A stretch of 55,381 bases of DNA from Frigoriflavimonas asaccharolytica. Lineage in GTDB: Bacteria; Bacteroidota; Bacteroidia; Flavobacteriales; Weeksellaceae. This document shows, piece by piece, positions 42,749 to 52,022 of this stretch; position 1 is the first letter of the stretch; each line of letters starts with the position of its first letter. The notes under the pieces are model-generated. The model saw only the letters and a program-made list of their open reading frames with translations. It was not told the DNA's origin and made no database searches. The stretch is taken from the NCBI RefSeq assembly GCF_013294015.1, contig NZ_JABSNO010000024.1:1-55381 (forward strand). Reading direction: 5' to 3'. The position numbers and the translations under genes were made by a program.

Positions 42749-45700
42749 TTATTCTATATTTTTAATAAGAATCCAACCTGAATAGGTGATGGCTGTATTT
42801 TCTGCAGTTGATTCATTCCAATTTATATGATACCAATATGTACCCGTGTAAATTTTTCTATCATTTAATTTTCCATCCCATCTGTAGCCATTATTTTTAT
42901 CAGCTGTAAATAATTTGTTGCCATATCTATCATACACAATGAAATTTAGGTTTCTTTTGTATGAAAGCTCGCTATAATCTATATAATCGTTTTTGTTATC
43001 GCCATTTGGGGTGATTACGTTTGTAAGATTCGGTACCGTAACTTCTAAAACAACAGGCAAACAATTAAATGAATCTTTCACATAGAATGTATTTTGTCCT
43101 CTTGGTAAGTTTGTAAATACATTTGAATTTTGCCAAGTTACATTATCAATTGAATATTGATAAGGTGCATTTCCAGAAGTAACTGTAAGAGTTGCAGTAT
43201 TGTTTGTAATTTCTATATTGGTAATAACTGGCTCTATGGATTTTAAAACTTTCACAGTTTGTAATGTGCTGCAGCCGTTTGAGGTAAGTAAAACCGTATA
43301 AACTCCAATCCCAACACCTGTGATAGAAGATGTAGTAGCTCCTGTACTCCAAAGATAAGCATCAAACCCAGGACCTGCGTCTAAAGTTGTTCTGCTTTCT
43401 ACACAAATATATTTATCTACTAATATTTGAGAGAATTTCTGTGGTGTCACAATTAAAGTAATCTTTGCAATTCGGAAACATCCATCTGTGGAGATTACTC
43501 TTACGTAAAGTTCTCTATTTGGTGAAATGTAAACATTAGGATTTGCAATGAAATTCGTTCCGTTTTGAGCATCTAGCAATGTAGGGTAAAATATTTTTGT
43601 AATGCCAAGAGTAGAAGTTACATTAGCATCGTTTAAATCGAAGGCTCCAGTTGTAGGTGCAGTTGGTATAAAACATACTGTTATGCTTGCATCTTGCACA
43701 ATTGGCGCAGCAAAAAACGTTAAGGTAATAAGCGCATTTTTTGTACATCCTTCTGGTGTAGTAATAAATGCATGTACCGTTCCTTCCCCAGATTGATATG
43801 TGGTTGGGTTGTTGATTTGGTTTGTATTATTATTTAAATCATTTAAGGTTGGATAATATTTTATTGTAGAACCTACAAACGTAGTAAGTACAGCATCCGT
43901 AAGATTAAATATTCCAACATTATTATAACTACAAGCAAATACAGTGTCATCCGTAGTCGTTAAAAGGACAACATTTAGATTTACCGTTACTGTTTCACTA
44001 TCAAAAAATATTGGAGTTGTACCCTGAAAATAATAACTAAATGTATCTGGTCCTAAATATCCTGGATTTGGTGTATATGTAATAGCTCCCGTTGCAGGAT
44101 TAATAACTGCCGTTCCATTTGCTGGTGGAGTTGTAATCACTACACTTGGTATAGAAACTGTTTGTGTAGAAGATGTAAAAGTAGGTGTAAATACTTTTAT
44201 TCCACATGCGTCTAAGGTATTTATTGTGGTTGCTGGACAAGCAAAAACTACAAATATAGGAGTAGTAACTGGTGCACAACTTCCTGCCGTAATGGTACAA
44301 GTGTAGTTTCCAGCTACAAGCGGAGTATAGGTATTGCTCGTTGCTCCAGGAATTGCAACGCCGTTCAAATTCCATTGGTAAGATGCATATCCTGTATCTA
44401 CTTCTAAAACGATACCAGGGATACAATCTCCTGTTACTTTGGTGATTAATGGTGTACTTGCAAATCCTGCGAAATACCCACCATATCCTGCAGTCCCAAA
44501 ACCACCGTTTATACCCGCAGTTACGGCTTTATCAGACACAATGGTTAAATTTCCTGTTACTCCCTCAATTCCATAAGTTACCCAAGCAGTATTACCTGTA
44601 ACAGGGAAAGGACCAGATGTTGCAGCAGGCGTTACACCATTTACTGTAACAGCAGCTCCAGCTTCTGTTAAAATATTTAATTTCACAAGTGTTCCGGAAG
44701 ATGTTTGGCTGGCACCACTTAATGTAGGCATTTCAGATACCCTACCTATTTCGTCTATTTTTCTTGGTAAATAGCAATTCAATGGTGGGATATAATTAAA
44801 ACCTCCTGTTGCACTACTATTATTTACAGAAACAAGTTGATATAAATAAACATTCTTTGTCGTGCTCACAAACATATTGAAATGGTTGGATCCTTGATTT
44901 ACATAATCATTACCAGAAATACGGTACCATTGCCCATTATTGATTGTCGCTGCTGCTACAGTAGATCCATTTAAAAATATTTGAGTGTTATCTTCAGTTG
45001 CTATTACAATACCTCCTTCTAAATCTGCTGATGTAGATCTAGTTCTAACCATAGCAAAAGTACTTCCTAGTTGGTTAACCGGAACAGATTGATCCATAAT
45101 GATATCGGAACCAGAATTTGATACCAATCCAAAATTCCCATTATTATTTCCGTTCGTTAATGTAATAGGTTTATTAGAAACTATTTTCGCTCCAATGAAA
45201 GTTTCTATGTTAGAAGCATTTGCACCATTACCAGCGAAAATAAAAGATTGCCCCTTATTTAAAGTAAACGTTTGGGTGTTTCCAGTTGGATTTCCATTAA
45301 TGAATATAGGGTTTGTCGTGGTTGGCCAAGTAGCAGTAACGGTTGTATTATCTTCGGTTGCTAAAACACCTGCCGTAAAATTAAATAGAGTAGAGCCTGA
45401 GTAAATTGATGGTGTATTTGCAACAAAAAATTCATTTCCAAGTCCTGCTCTTCCTTTGCTTGTTAAAATTTCTGCATGTGTGGTACTGCTAGCTAATCTT
45501 AATGTACAGTAAAATGGTTGACTTCCTAATAAATGCAAACCAAAGTTTTTGACTGTAAAAGCATCAGAAGAAGTTGAGGTTGCAATATATTGTTGTGCAA
45601 CTGGAAAAACTTGTGGACTTCCTTTACTTATTGTTGTCGTTCCGATCACAACGTTATTACTACTTATGGTAACAACAAACGGAGTTACGGAATCCGTAGA

Positions 45701-45832
45701 CAAATATAGAGACCTGCCATTATTGCTACTGGTTTCGAAAAATGGTGCAATCCAGTGTTCTGTATCTCTCTGTGCAAATAAATTTGTTGCACTAAATAGG
45801 GTGCAAAATAGAATAAGTAGAAGTTTCTTCAT
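42749..45832 (-). CDS. Giant secreted IgGFc-binding-like protein with type B sorting domain, paralogue 3
   Basis: 1027 residues. Signal peptide ends LFAQ; RDTEHWIAPFFETSS opens the IgGFc-binding-like region (DIIMDQSVPVNQLGSTFAMV, NCYLPRKIDEIG, GYGGYFAGF). Then YASYQWNLNGVAIPGAT, cadherin-like NPATGAITYTPNPGYLGPDTF, two repeat units (CSYNNVGIFNLTDAV, CFIPTAPTTGAFDLNDA), LDAGPGFDAYLWSTGAT, SprB-like APYQYSIDNVTWQNSNVF, and the sorting domain (NVITPNGDNKNDYIDYSEL, YDRYGNKLF, WDGK). It is closest to paralogue 2, including promoter block and C-terminus, and carries one more repeat unit. Known: such CTDs are removed at the surface after type IX export. Ligand unknown. Confidence 0.9.
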   Translation of the reverse strand: MKKLLLILFCTLFSATNLFAQRDTEHWIAPFFETSSNNGRSLYLSTDSVTPFVVTISSNNVVIGTTTISKGSPQVFPVAQQYIATSTSSDAFTVKNFGLHLLGSQPFYCTLRLASSTTHAEILTSKGRAGLGNEFFVANTPSIYSGSTLFNFTAGVLATEDNTTVTATWPTTTNPIFINGNPTGNTQTFTLNKGQSFIFAGNGANASNIETFIGAKIVSNKPITLTNGNNNGNFGLVSNSGSDIIMDQSVPVNQLGSTFAMVRTRSTSADLEGGIVIATEDNTQIFLNGSTVAAATINNGQWYRISGNDYVNQGSNHFNMFVSTTKNVYLYQLVSVNNSSATGGFNYIPPLNCYLPRKIDEIGRVSEMPTLSGASQTSSGTLVKLNILTEAGAAVTVNGVTPAATSGPFPVTGNTAWVTYGIEGVTGNLTIVSDKAVTAGINGGFGTAGYGGYFAGFASTPLITKVTGDCIPGIVLEVDTGYASYQWNLNGVAIPGATSNTYTPLVAGNYTCTITAGSCAPVTTPIFVVFACPATTINTLDACGIKVFTPTFTSSTQTVSIPSVVITTPPANGTAVINPATGAITYTPNPGYLGPDTFSYYFQGTTPIFFDSETVTVNLNVVLLTTTDDTVFACSYNNVGIFNLTDAVLTTFVGSTIKYYPTLNDLNNNTNQINNPTTYQSGEGTVHAFITTPEGCTKNALITLTFFAAPIVQDASITVCFIPTAPTTGAFDLNDANVTSTLGITKIFYPTLLDAQNGTNFIANPNVYISPNRELYVRVISTDGCFRIAKITLIVTPQKFSQILVDKYICVESRTTLDAGPGFDAYLWSTGATTSSITGVGIGVYTVLLTSNGCSTLQTVKVLKSIEPVITNIEITNNTATLTVTSGNAPYQYSIDNVTWQNSNVFTNLPRGQNTFYVKDSFNCLPVVLEVTVPNLTNVITPNGDNKNDYIDYSELSYKRNLNFIVYDRYGNKLFTADKNNGYRWDGKLNDRKIYTGTYWYHINWNESTAENTAITYSGWILIKNIE

Positions 45833-45876
45833 AGTTAAAAGTTTTAATCCGAATTGAAATTTATTTTTTACAATGC

Positions 45877-45884
45877 TAAAGATA
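45877..45884 (-). promoter_or_regulatory. Candidate -7 element of paralogue 3
   Basis: Minus strand TATCTTTAGC, inside the block shared with the paralogue 2 promoter. Confidence 0.5.
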
Positions 45885-45901
45885 GTATTTTATTTTTACT
45901 T

Positions 45902-48900
45902 TTAATTACGATTCTTTAGCAAAACCCAACCACTGTAATTCACAGGATTTTTAGTATCTGGTTCTGTCCATTTGATAATATACCAATAGGTTCCTGTAGG
46001 AAGAGGATTTCCTAATTGTTTACCATCCCAAACATACTTGTTTTTTTCAGATTTATAAATCGTAGTTCCATATCTATCAAAAATTTCTATGGAAACATTT
46101 TCCTTAATGTTTAGATCAGAATAATCCAAAACATCATTCACTCCATCAGCATTTGGGGTAATCACATTGGTAAGGCCTAGAATCAAAAATTCTCCAACAA
46201 CAGGCTCACATCTATCTGCAGAAAGCACATATACTTTGTAAACACCTCTTGCCAAAGCTGTAAAAGTATTAGATGCTTGGTAATTTACTCCATCCAAAGA
46301 ATATTGGTAAGGACCTGTGCCACCCGAAACCGAAACAACTGCCGTTGTTCCATTCACGTCTATTTTTATTATTTGTGGCAATTCCGCCGCAAAAACCGTC
46401 ACAGATTGACGGTAGGTACAACCATTAAAACCTAAATCTACGTAATAAGTGCCCACTCCAACATTTACCGATGGAGTAGTAGCGCCATTGCTCCAAAGAT
46501 AACTTGTGAAACCTGGTCCTGCGTTTAAAATAGTTGTGTCCCTTTTACAAATTGTGGCATTCATCAAAATATCAGATTTCTTTCCTGCCTTCAAACTTAC
46601 TGTTATCTGTGCTGTACTTGGGCATTCTGTTGCACTTTCAAATCTTATAAAATAAGTTTGAACACCCGTAATATTTTGTGATCCTGCAATTGCGTTTGTA
46701 CTATTTTGTGCGTTGGCTAATGTGCTATAAAACGTTAAATTTACATTGGGATTTGCCGTAAATAATGCCTTGTAATCATTTAAATTAACGGTTTCTCCTC
46801 CGCTTAAATCGCTATCACAAACTTGTTCATTTGCAACAGCCGTAAGTAATGGAATGCGAGCTCCAGCAGAAAAAGTAATTTGACCAAAAGCGGATGGACA
46901 ATTATTGTTAATACTATCAACTCTCACATAGACGATAGTTGTATTGGTATACGTCCAGTTGTTCGGTAGATTGTTATTATTCCCTGCATTTGCATCTGCT
47001 TGATTCAAATAATATCTTACATTAAAAATGGCAGAGTTGGTAACAATCTGTAGTGTAATATTGCTGAACGTAATTGGAATAATACCATCAAAATTAACAT
47101 CACAATTAGATCCGTTAAAATTTGCTGTATTTATATTAGGTGATGGAATTACGGTAAGCGAAATTTGCGCCGTCTTTGTACAACCAAAAGATGATCTTAC
47201 ACTCACATAAACAATTCCTGCGGGTCCTACGTAAGCTGTAGGATTGCTAATTGCTGAGGTTAGTGCTGCATCGGAATAATAGGTAGCAGTAGTTCCTGTA
47301 TCTGGCGAAGAAGAAACACTCGTTAAATTATAAGTTCCATTTCCTGCGGTATTTGCGCAAGAAGATAGCGTTCCATTGGTAGTTTGTAGAACATCAATAT
47401 TCACATTTGCCCGGAAATACTCAAAATCTGCAGGATTTCCTGTTCCTTGAATATAGTAAACAAATGTATCTTGTGTATCTACCGTCAATCCTGGGTTTGG
47501 AGTATAGGTAATTGCGCCAGTTGCACTATTCACACTAGTAGTACCAGAAGTTGGCGGTGCAATAATGGCAGTATTTGCAAAATTTATTGCTTGTGTGGAA
47601 TTTGTAAAAACCGGATTTATAATTAAATTTTTACAAGATCCAATATTATAAATAGTGGTCGTAATTGGCGGACAAAGTGTGTAAGTGTACGGATCTGTAA
47701 GTTTAGATTCACAATTTATTTTTGTAATTAAAACGGTATAAATTCCAGCACCGTAGACTTCCGGATTGATGCTGAAAGATGTGGCTCCTGGAATAGCAAC
47801 TCCATTCAAAAACCATTGGTAAGCATCATAAGAATTATCTACTTGTAGCAAAATACCTGCATAGCAATCGCCGGTTTTCACAATCAAAGGTACAGAAGAA
47901 AATCCTGCAAAATAGCCACCATATCCAACTGCGCCATTACCTGCAGCTATACCTGCAGTTACAGATTTTGTAGAATTTACGGTAATATTTCCCGACACAT
48001 TTGGTACAGAATACGTTACCCATCCAGAATTTCCCGTTATAGGAAAAGGTCCAGTAGAAGCAGCTAGTGCAGCTCCATTTAAAGTAACGGCTGCCCCAGT
48101 TTGTGTGATGATGTTTAATTTTGTTTCGTAAAAATCTACACCAATTCTGTTGATAAAGCCAATTTCATCTATTTTGTTGGGCAAAAAACAACTTAATGGT
48201 GGTATATAATTAAAGCCTCCAGCTGGATATACATTCCCGACAGAAGTTCCGGATAAAAGTTGATACACGTAAATGTTTTTATTTCCATTGATGCTTACAT
48301 TATAGTGGCTTCCTCCTTGGTTCACGTATTCTGTGCCAGGAATTACGACATATTGCCCTTCATTCAATGGCGAACCGTAGGGATTTCCATTCACAAGTAA
48401 TGTTGTATTATTTTCTGTAGCTACTACCAAAACAGCTTCCATTCCAGAAGTTACAGGACCATTTCCTTTTACTACGGCAAAATCTTTCCCAAGTCTATCA
48501 ATTGGTACAGCTTGGTCCATCAAAATATCATTATTGGTTAAATTTTGAGTGGTGTATATTCCGTTGAAGTTTCCATTGGTTACGCTTATTGGTTTTGTTG
48601 CAACTATTTTTGCGCCTATCAAACCAGTAAGATTGTTGGGAGAGTCTTGGCTTGCAACATCTACTATATAAGATTGCCCTTTATTTAAAGTAAATGTTTT
48701 GGTGGCAGATGAGCTTCCATCAGAAAAAACGACAAGAGGATTATACCCAGAAATTGTTACTATTGTGTTGTCTTCTGTAGCCAACACACCGATATTAGAA
48801 CTTACGTAGCTTGTAGCAGTAGTATTGGGTGCCATTGCAGCATAGAAGGTAGTTCCTATTCCTGCTAAACCTTTGGAGGTGATTATTTCTGCATGACTGG

Positions 48901-49246
48901 TAACGGAAAAACGATAATTTGCATAAAATTTCTTCGCTCCCTTCACGTATATTCCTTTATTAGAAACAGTAAAAAGGTCAAATTGATTTGGAGCCAACAT
49001 GTAATCTCCAGGAATATCTACCGTTGTAGGATTTCCTTTACTTACCTGCGCGGTGGTATAAAGTCCGTTGTTATTAAAAATTTGTACCGTAAAAGGAGTA
49101 GTTTCGTTGGTAGAAAGATACAATACACTTTGCAAATTATTAATTCCAGCTCTTGCAGACATCGGTGCAAACCAATGGTCTGTATCCAATTGCGCATTTC
49201 CGAATAGATAGAAAATAGTGAATAATAATGTAAATATTTTTTTCAT
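45902..49246 (-). CDS. Giant secreted IgGFc-binding-like protein with type B sorting domain, paralogue 4
   Basis: 1114 residues from MKKIFTLLF. A start 39 bases upstream is rejected because it lies before the -7 element at 49273-49280. Signal peptide ends FGNAQ. LDTDHWFAPMSARAG opens the IgGFc-binding-like region (DILMDQAVPIDRLGKDFAVVKG, SCFLPNKIDEIG, GYGGYFAGF). Then YDAYQWFLNGVAIPGAT, cadherin-like NSATGAITYTPNPGLTV, three repeat units (with CDVNFDG and CDSDLSGGE), LNAGPGFTSYLWSNGAT, SprB-like GPYQYSLDGVNYQASNTF, and the sorting domain (NVITPNADGVNDVLDYSDL, FDRYGTTIYK, WDGK). It resembles paralogue 1 in its repeat set, so the array looks like two pairs, 1/4 and 2/3. Confidence 0.9.
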   Translation of the reverse strand: MKKIFTLLFTIFYLFGNAQLDTDHWFAPMSARAGINNLQSVLYLSTNETTPFTVQIFNNNGLYTTAQVSKGNPTTVDIPGDYMLAPNQFDLFTVSNKGIYVKGAKKFYANYRFSVTSHAEIITSKGLAGIGTTFYAAMAPNTTATSYVSSNIGVLATEDNTIVTISGYNPLVVFSDGSSSATKTFTLNKGQSYIVDVASQDSPNNLTGLIGAKIVATKPISVTNGNFNGIYTTQNLTNNDILMDQAVPIDRLGKDFAVVKGNGPVTSGMEAVLVVATENNTTLLVNGNPYGSPLNEGQYVVIPGTEYVNQGGSHYNVSINGNKNIYVYQLLSGTSVGNVYPAGGFNYIPPLSCFLPNKIDEIGFINRIGVDFYETKLNIITQTGAAVTLNGAALAASTGPFPITGNSGWVTYSVPNVSGNITVNSTKSVTAGIAAGNGAVGYGGYFAGFSSVPLIVKTGDCYAGILLQVDNSYDAYQWFLNGVAIPGATSFSINPEVYGAGIYTVLITKINCESKLTDPYTYTLCPPITTTIYNIGSCKNLIINPVFTNSTQAINFANTAIIAPPTSGTTSVNSATGAITYTPNPGLTVDTQDTFVYYIQGTGNPADFEYFRANVNIDVLQTTNGTLSSCANTAGNGTYNLTSVSSSPDTGTTATYYSDAALTSAISNPTAYVGPAGIVYVSVRSSFGCTKTAQISLTVIPSPNINTANFNGSNCDVNFDGIIPITFSNITLQIVTNSAIFNVRYYLNQADANAGNNNNLPNNWTYTNTTIVYVRVDSINNNCPSAFGQITFSAGARIPLLTAVANEQVCDSDLSGGETVNLNDYKALFTANPNVNLTFYSTLANAQNSTNAIAGSQNITGVQTYFIRFESATECPSTAQITVSLKAGKKSDILMNATICKRDTTILNAGPGFTSYLWSNGATTPSVNVGVGTYYVDLGFNGCTYRQSVTVFAAELPQIIKIDVNGTTAVVSVSGGTGPYQYSLDGVNYQASNTFTALARGVYKVYVLSADRCEPVVGEFLILGLTNVITPNADGVNDVLDYSDLNIKENVSIEIFDRYGTTIYKSEKNKYVWDGKQLGNPLPTGTYWYIIKWTEPDTKNPVNYSGWVLLKNRN

Positions 49247-49272
49247 GTAAGAGAATTCTGGAAATAAGAAGG

Positions 49273-49280
49273 CAAATTTA
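49273..49280 (-). promoter_or_regulatory. -7 element of paralogue 4
   Basis: Minus strand TAAATTTGCC, exact TAnnTTTG, 26 bases upstream of the chosen ATG. Confidence 0.55.
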
Positions 49281-49326
49281 ATCATTAATTATCAAATTCA
49301 TTATTAAAATATTTTTCACAAAAAAA

Positions 49327-49354
49327 AACTGCTTCAAAAAAATTGAAGCAGTTT
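49327..49354 (-). terminator. Terminator of tsf
   Basis: AAACTGCTTCAA (49327-49338) pairs with TTGAAGCAGTTT (49343-49354); minus-strand exit is a long T run. Confidence 0.88.
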
Positions 49355-49379
49355 AAATTTTAGTTTTAAAAAATAGGTC

Positions 49380-50204
49380 TTATCCTAAAGCTATTCTTGC
49401 AAAACCTTGTACTTTCAAATCTTTGTTCACAGATTCTACATAGCTTGCTACAGACATACTGCTATCTTTAATGAAAGCTTGGTGTACCAAAGTATTGTCT
49501 TTGTAGAATTTTTGCATTTTTCCTTTTAAGATATTATCAATAATAGCTTCTGGTTTCCCTTCTTTTATCAATATTTCTTTTTCAATTTCCAATTCTTTAT
49601 CAATAGTATCTTGGGAAACTTGAGTTTCATCTAAAGCAATTGGGTTCATAGCTGCTACTTGCATAGAAACTGCTTTTGCAACCTCATCTCCACCATCTAC
49701 TTTTGCAGAAAGTGCAGTGATAGCAGCAATCTTGTTTCCAGCGTGAATGTAAGCACCTAAATAAGTTCCCTGCATTCTTTCGAAAGCACCGATTTCTATT
49801 TTTTCTCCAATTACACCTGTTTGCTCAATTAATTTATCATGCACAGTTTGTCCATGGAAATCAGATGCTAAAAATTCTTCTTTTGTAGAATAAAACATTG
49901 CTTGTTCAGCTAATTCGTGAGCAAGTAGAACGAAACTTTCGTTTTTTGCAACAAAATCAGTCTCACAATTCAAAGCGATGATTGCACCCAAAGTATTATC
50001 TTCGTTTACTTTTGCAATTACTGCACCTTCTGCAGAATCTCTATCCGCTCTGTTTGCAGCAACTTTTTGTCCTTTCTTACGTAGAATGTCAATCGCTTGA
50101 TCAAAATCTCCGTTTGCTTCTACCAAAGCTTTTTTGCAGTCCATCATACCTGCACCTGTCGTGTTTCTTAATTTCGCTACATCTGCAGCAACTGGTGAAT
50201 ACAT
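49380..50204 (-). CDS. tsf: Elongation factor Ts
   Basis: A 274-residue guanine-nucleotide exchange factor for EF-Tu. Seen: AADVAKLRNTTGAGMMDCKKALVEANGDFDQAID (the signature LR..TGAGMMDCK.AL), GAIIALNCETDFVAKNESF (the TDFVA core contacting EF-Tu), and the C-terminal module. Length is typical for Bacteroidetes. It has its own promoter (TATCTTTGC at 50263-50270) and terminator, away from rpsB, its usual upstream neighbour, which is about 18 kb off on the other strand. Confidence 0.97.
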   Translation of the reverse strand: MYSPVAADVAKLRNTTGAGMMDCKKALVEANGDFDQAIDILRKKGQKVAANRADRDSAEGAVIAKVNEDNTLGAIIALNCETDFVAKNESFVLLAHELAEQAMFYSTKEEFLASDFHGQTVHDKLIEQTGVIGEKIEIGAFERMQGTYLGAYIHAGNKIAAITALSAKVDGGDEVAKAVSMQVAAMNPIALDETQVSQDTIDKELEIEKEILIKEGKPEAIIDNILKGKMQKFYKDNTLVHQAFIKDSSMSVASYVESVNKDLKVQGFARIALG

Positions 50205-50262
50205 ATAATTCTTATTTTTTTATTAAATTTAGTCCTTTATTAGGCTCTATTTTTGAGCGATG

Positions 50263-50270
50263 CAAAGATA
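50263..50270 (-). promoter_or_regulatory. -7 element of tsf promoter
   Basis: Minus strand TATCTTTGCATCG, exact TAnnTTTG, about 60 bases upstream of the ATG. The leader contains a small GCTC/GAGC inverted repeat near 50244-50258. Confidence 0.65.
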
Positions 50271-50360
50271 TGAAATTTAATGGAAACTAAAAAGCAACTT
50301 TTTTCCGTTATAGTTTAAATTACGAAACATTAATATTTTAAAATAAATAAATTTACAGGT

Positions 50361-50912
50361 ATGCGGAAATTATTATTATCCTTTTTTCTTTTCAGTTTTC
50401 TTTTCAGTTTTTCTCAAATTTACACCATAGAACAAGTCGAAAACACCACAGATCCAAAGGTGATTGCCTCTTGGTTGAAAGCAAATCCGGATAATGCTAG
50501 AAACAATGAATTTAAAATAAAACTGGTAAAATTAATTACAAAAGATAATGATCCTTTTGCAAAACCGACCGTAAAACCCTTAAAAAAAGGAAAATTAGTA
50601 AGAGATTTAAGCAGAGGGAAAACACCAGAAAATAGCAATAGCAAACAAACGGCAAATGTTCTTAATGAATTATTTAATAATGATCCCAATAAAAAAACGG
50701 TTGTAGTCCAAATTAAAAATAATTCGGATTGCAGTTTGATTGTAAAATTTACGGGCAAAGATTTTTATAATCTAAGCGTGCCAGCAAAAAACCACAACTT
50801 TGTGGTGGTGAACAAAGGAAAATACATTCTTACTACCATGGTTTGCGATGCAAAATACAGCTCTACAAAAAATCTTACCCAAGATATAGCGATAAGTTTG
50901 AATTCGAAATAA
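50361..50912 (+). CDS. DUF6759-like exported protein, paralogue 4
   Basis: 183 residues. Cleavable signal (LFSFSQ, about residue 19) without lipobox. Seen: N-terminal helical segment (TTDPKVIASWLKANPDNARN then NEFKIKLVKLI) aligned with paralogues 2 and 3; a basic linker; TANVLNELFNNDPNKKT; then the core NNSDCSLIVKFTG, LSVPAKNHNFVVVNKGKYIL, TMVCDAKYSSTKN with both conserved Cys. It is monocistronic and convergent with accA across a shared terminator. Function unknown. Confidence 0.78.
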   Translation: MRKLLLSFFLFSFLFSFSQIYTIEQVENTTDPKVIASWLKANPDNARNNEFKIKLVKLITKDNDPFAKPTVKPLKKGKLVRDLSRGKTPENSNSKQTANVLNELFNNDPNKKTVVVQIKNNSDCSLIVKFTGKDFYNLSVPAKNHNFVVVNKGKYILTTMVCDAKYSSTKNLTQDIAISLNSK

Positions 50913-50940
50913 TATTCTCATTTTAAATTGTGAAAGCAAA

Positions 50941-50975
50941 AAAAAGCTATTTCAAAATTTTGAAATAGCTTTTTA
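50941..50975. terminator. Bidirectional terminator between DUF6759-like gene 4 and accA
   Basis: A perfect palindrome centred at 50957/50958, AAGCTATTTCAAAA against TTTTGAAATAGCTT, with A runs before and T runs after, so it serves both convergent genes. Confidence 0.85.
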
Positions 50976-51022
50976 TGTTTCTATAAAATAAGTTATTTAT
51001 ATATCTAAATAATTAAAATTAC

Positions 51023-51979
51023 TTATCCCTTAAATTGTCCCATCGCTATAAATTTATCTTGCCTTTGAGTTTCCAATTCTTTGCCTGTAAATTTAGAGAA
51101 GGCTTTTATATTTTTTAAGATAGATTGTTTCACGTTTTCAAACGCAACAGCAGAATCGTTGTGCGCTCCGCCTAATGGTTCTGGAATGATGCCGTCTATA
51201 ATTTTATTGTCTAGTGCATCTTTTGGTGTTAATTTCAATGCATTTGCAGCATCTTCTTTATGATCCCAATTTCTCCAAAGTATGGATGAGCAGCTTTCTG
51301 GTGCAATTACCGTGTACCAAGTATTTTCTAGCATATATACTTTGTTTCCTACACCAATTCCTAATGCGCCACCACTTGCTCCTTCACCAATAATGTAAGT
51401 AATGATGGGTGTTTTTAGTTGCACCATTTCAAAAATATTTCTTGCAATAGCTTCTCCTTGTCCACGTTCTTCAGCTTCCAAACCTGGGTAAGCTCCTGGA
51501 GTATCAATTAAAGTAATCACAGGAATGCTAAATTTTTCTGCCAATTTCATCAATCTTAATGCCTTTCTATATCCTTCTGGATTGGGCATTCCAAATCTGC
51601 GATACTGTCTATCTTTGGTAGAGCGTCCTTTTTGCGTACCGATGATCATCACTTTTTTTCCGTCGATTTTTGCCATTCCGCCAATCATGGCTTTATCATC
51701 TGCAAAATTTCTATCGCCGTGCAATTCTATAAAACTATCTTTATCTGTGATGCCCGCAATGTAATCCAAAGTATACGGACGTTGCGGATGACGAGAAAGT
51801 TGCACTCTTTCCCACGGAGAAAGGTTGCCATATATTTGTTTTTTTTTCTCCAGTATTTTATCCTCAATTTGTGCGCAAGCCAATTTCACGTCTACACCGC
51901 TTTCTTCGCCCACCAAACTGCAATTGTCATACTGCTCCATTAAGTCTTGTATCGGCTTTTCAAATTCTAGGTATTCCAT
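51023..51979 (-). CDS. accA: Acetyl-CoA carboxylase carboxyltransferase subunit alpha
   Basis: 318 residues. Seen: N-terminal helical part ([17 protein letters not shown]), [81 protein letters not shown], and [15 protein letters not shown]. These are the crotonase-like carboxyltransferase motifs of AccA. It transfers carboxyl from biotin to acetyl-CoA, giving malonyl-CoA for fatty-acid synthesis, together with AccD. It is downstream of gltX on the same strand (43-base gap), but the internal -7 element points to its own promoter. Confidence 0.97.
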   Translation of the reverse strand: MEYLEFEKPIQDLMEQYDNCSLVGEESGVDVKLACAQIEDKILEKKKQIYGNLSPWERVQLSRHPQRPYTLDYIAGITDKDSFIELHGDRNFADDKAMIGGMAKIDGKKVMIIGTQKGRSTKDRQYRRFGMPNPEGYRKALRLMKLAEKFSIPVITLIDTPGAYPGLEAEERGQGEAIARNIFEMVQLKTPIITYIIGEGASGGALGIGVGNKVYMLENTWYTVIAPESCSSILWRNWDHKEDAANALKLTPKDALDNKIIDGIIPEPLGGAHNDSAVAFENVKQSILKNIKAFSKFTGKELETQRQDKFIAMGQFKG

Positions 51980-51997
51980 ATTATGATATTATATTTT

Positions 51998-52005
51998 CAA
52001 ATTTA
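51998..52005 (-). promoter_or_regulatory. -7 element of accA promoter
   Basis: Minus strand TAAATTTG, exact match, 18 bases before the accA ATG, in the gltX-accA gap. Confidence 0.5.
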
Positions 52006-52022
52006 TAAAAAATAAAAGAGTT

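Noticed and set aside
35868-49246. Repeated motifs in the secreted array as a possible CRISPR or MITE array
   Set aside because: Repeats are protein-level and of unequal length in an open frame, with no regular direct-repeat/spacer pattern.
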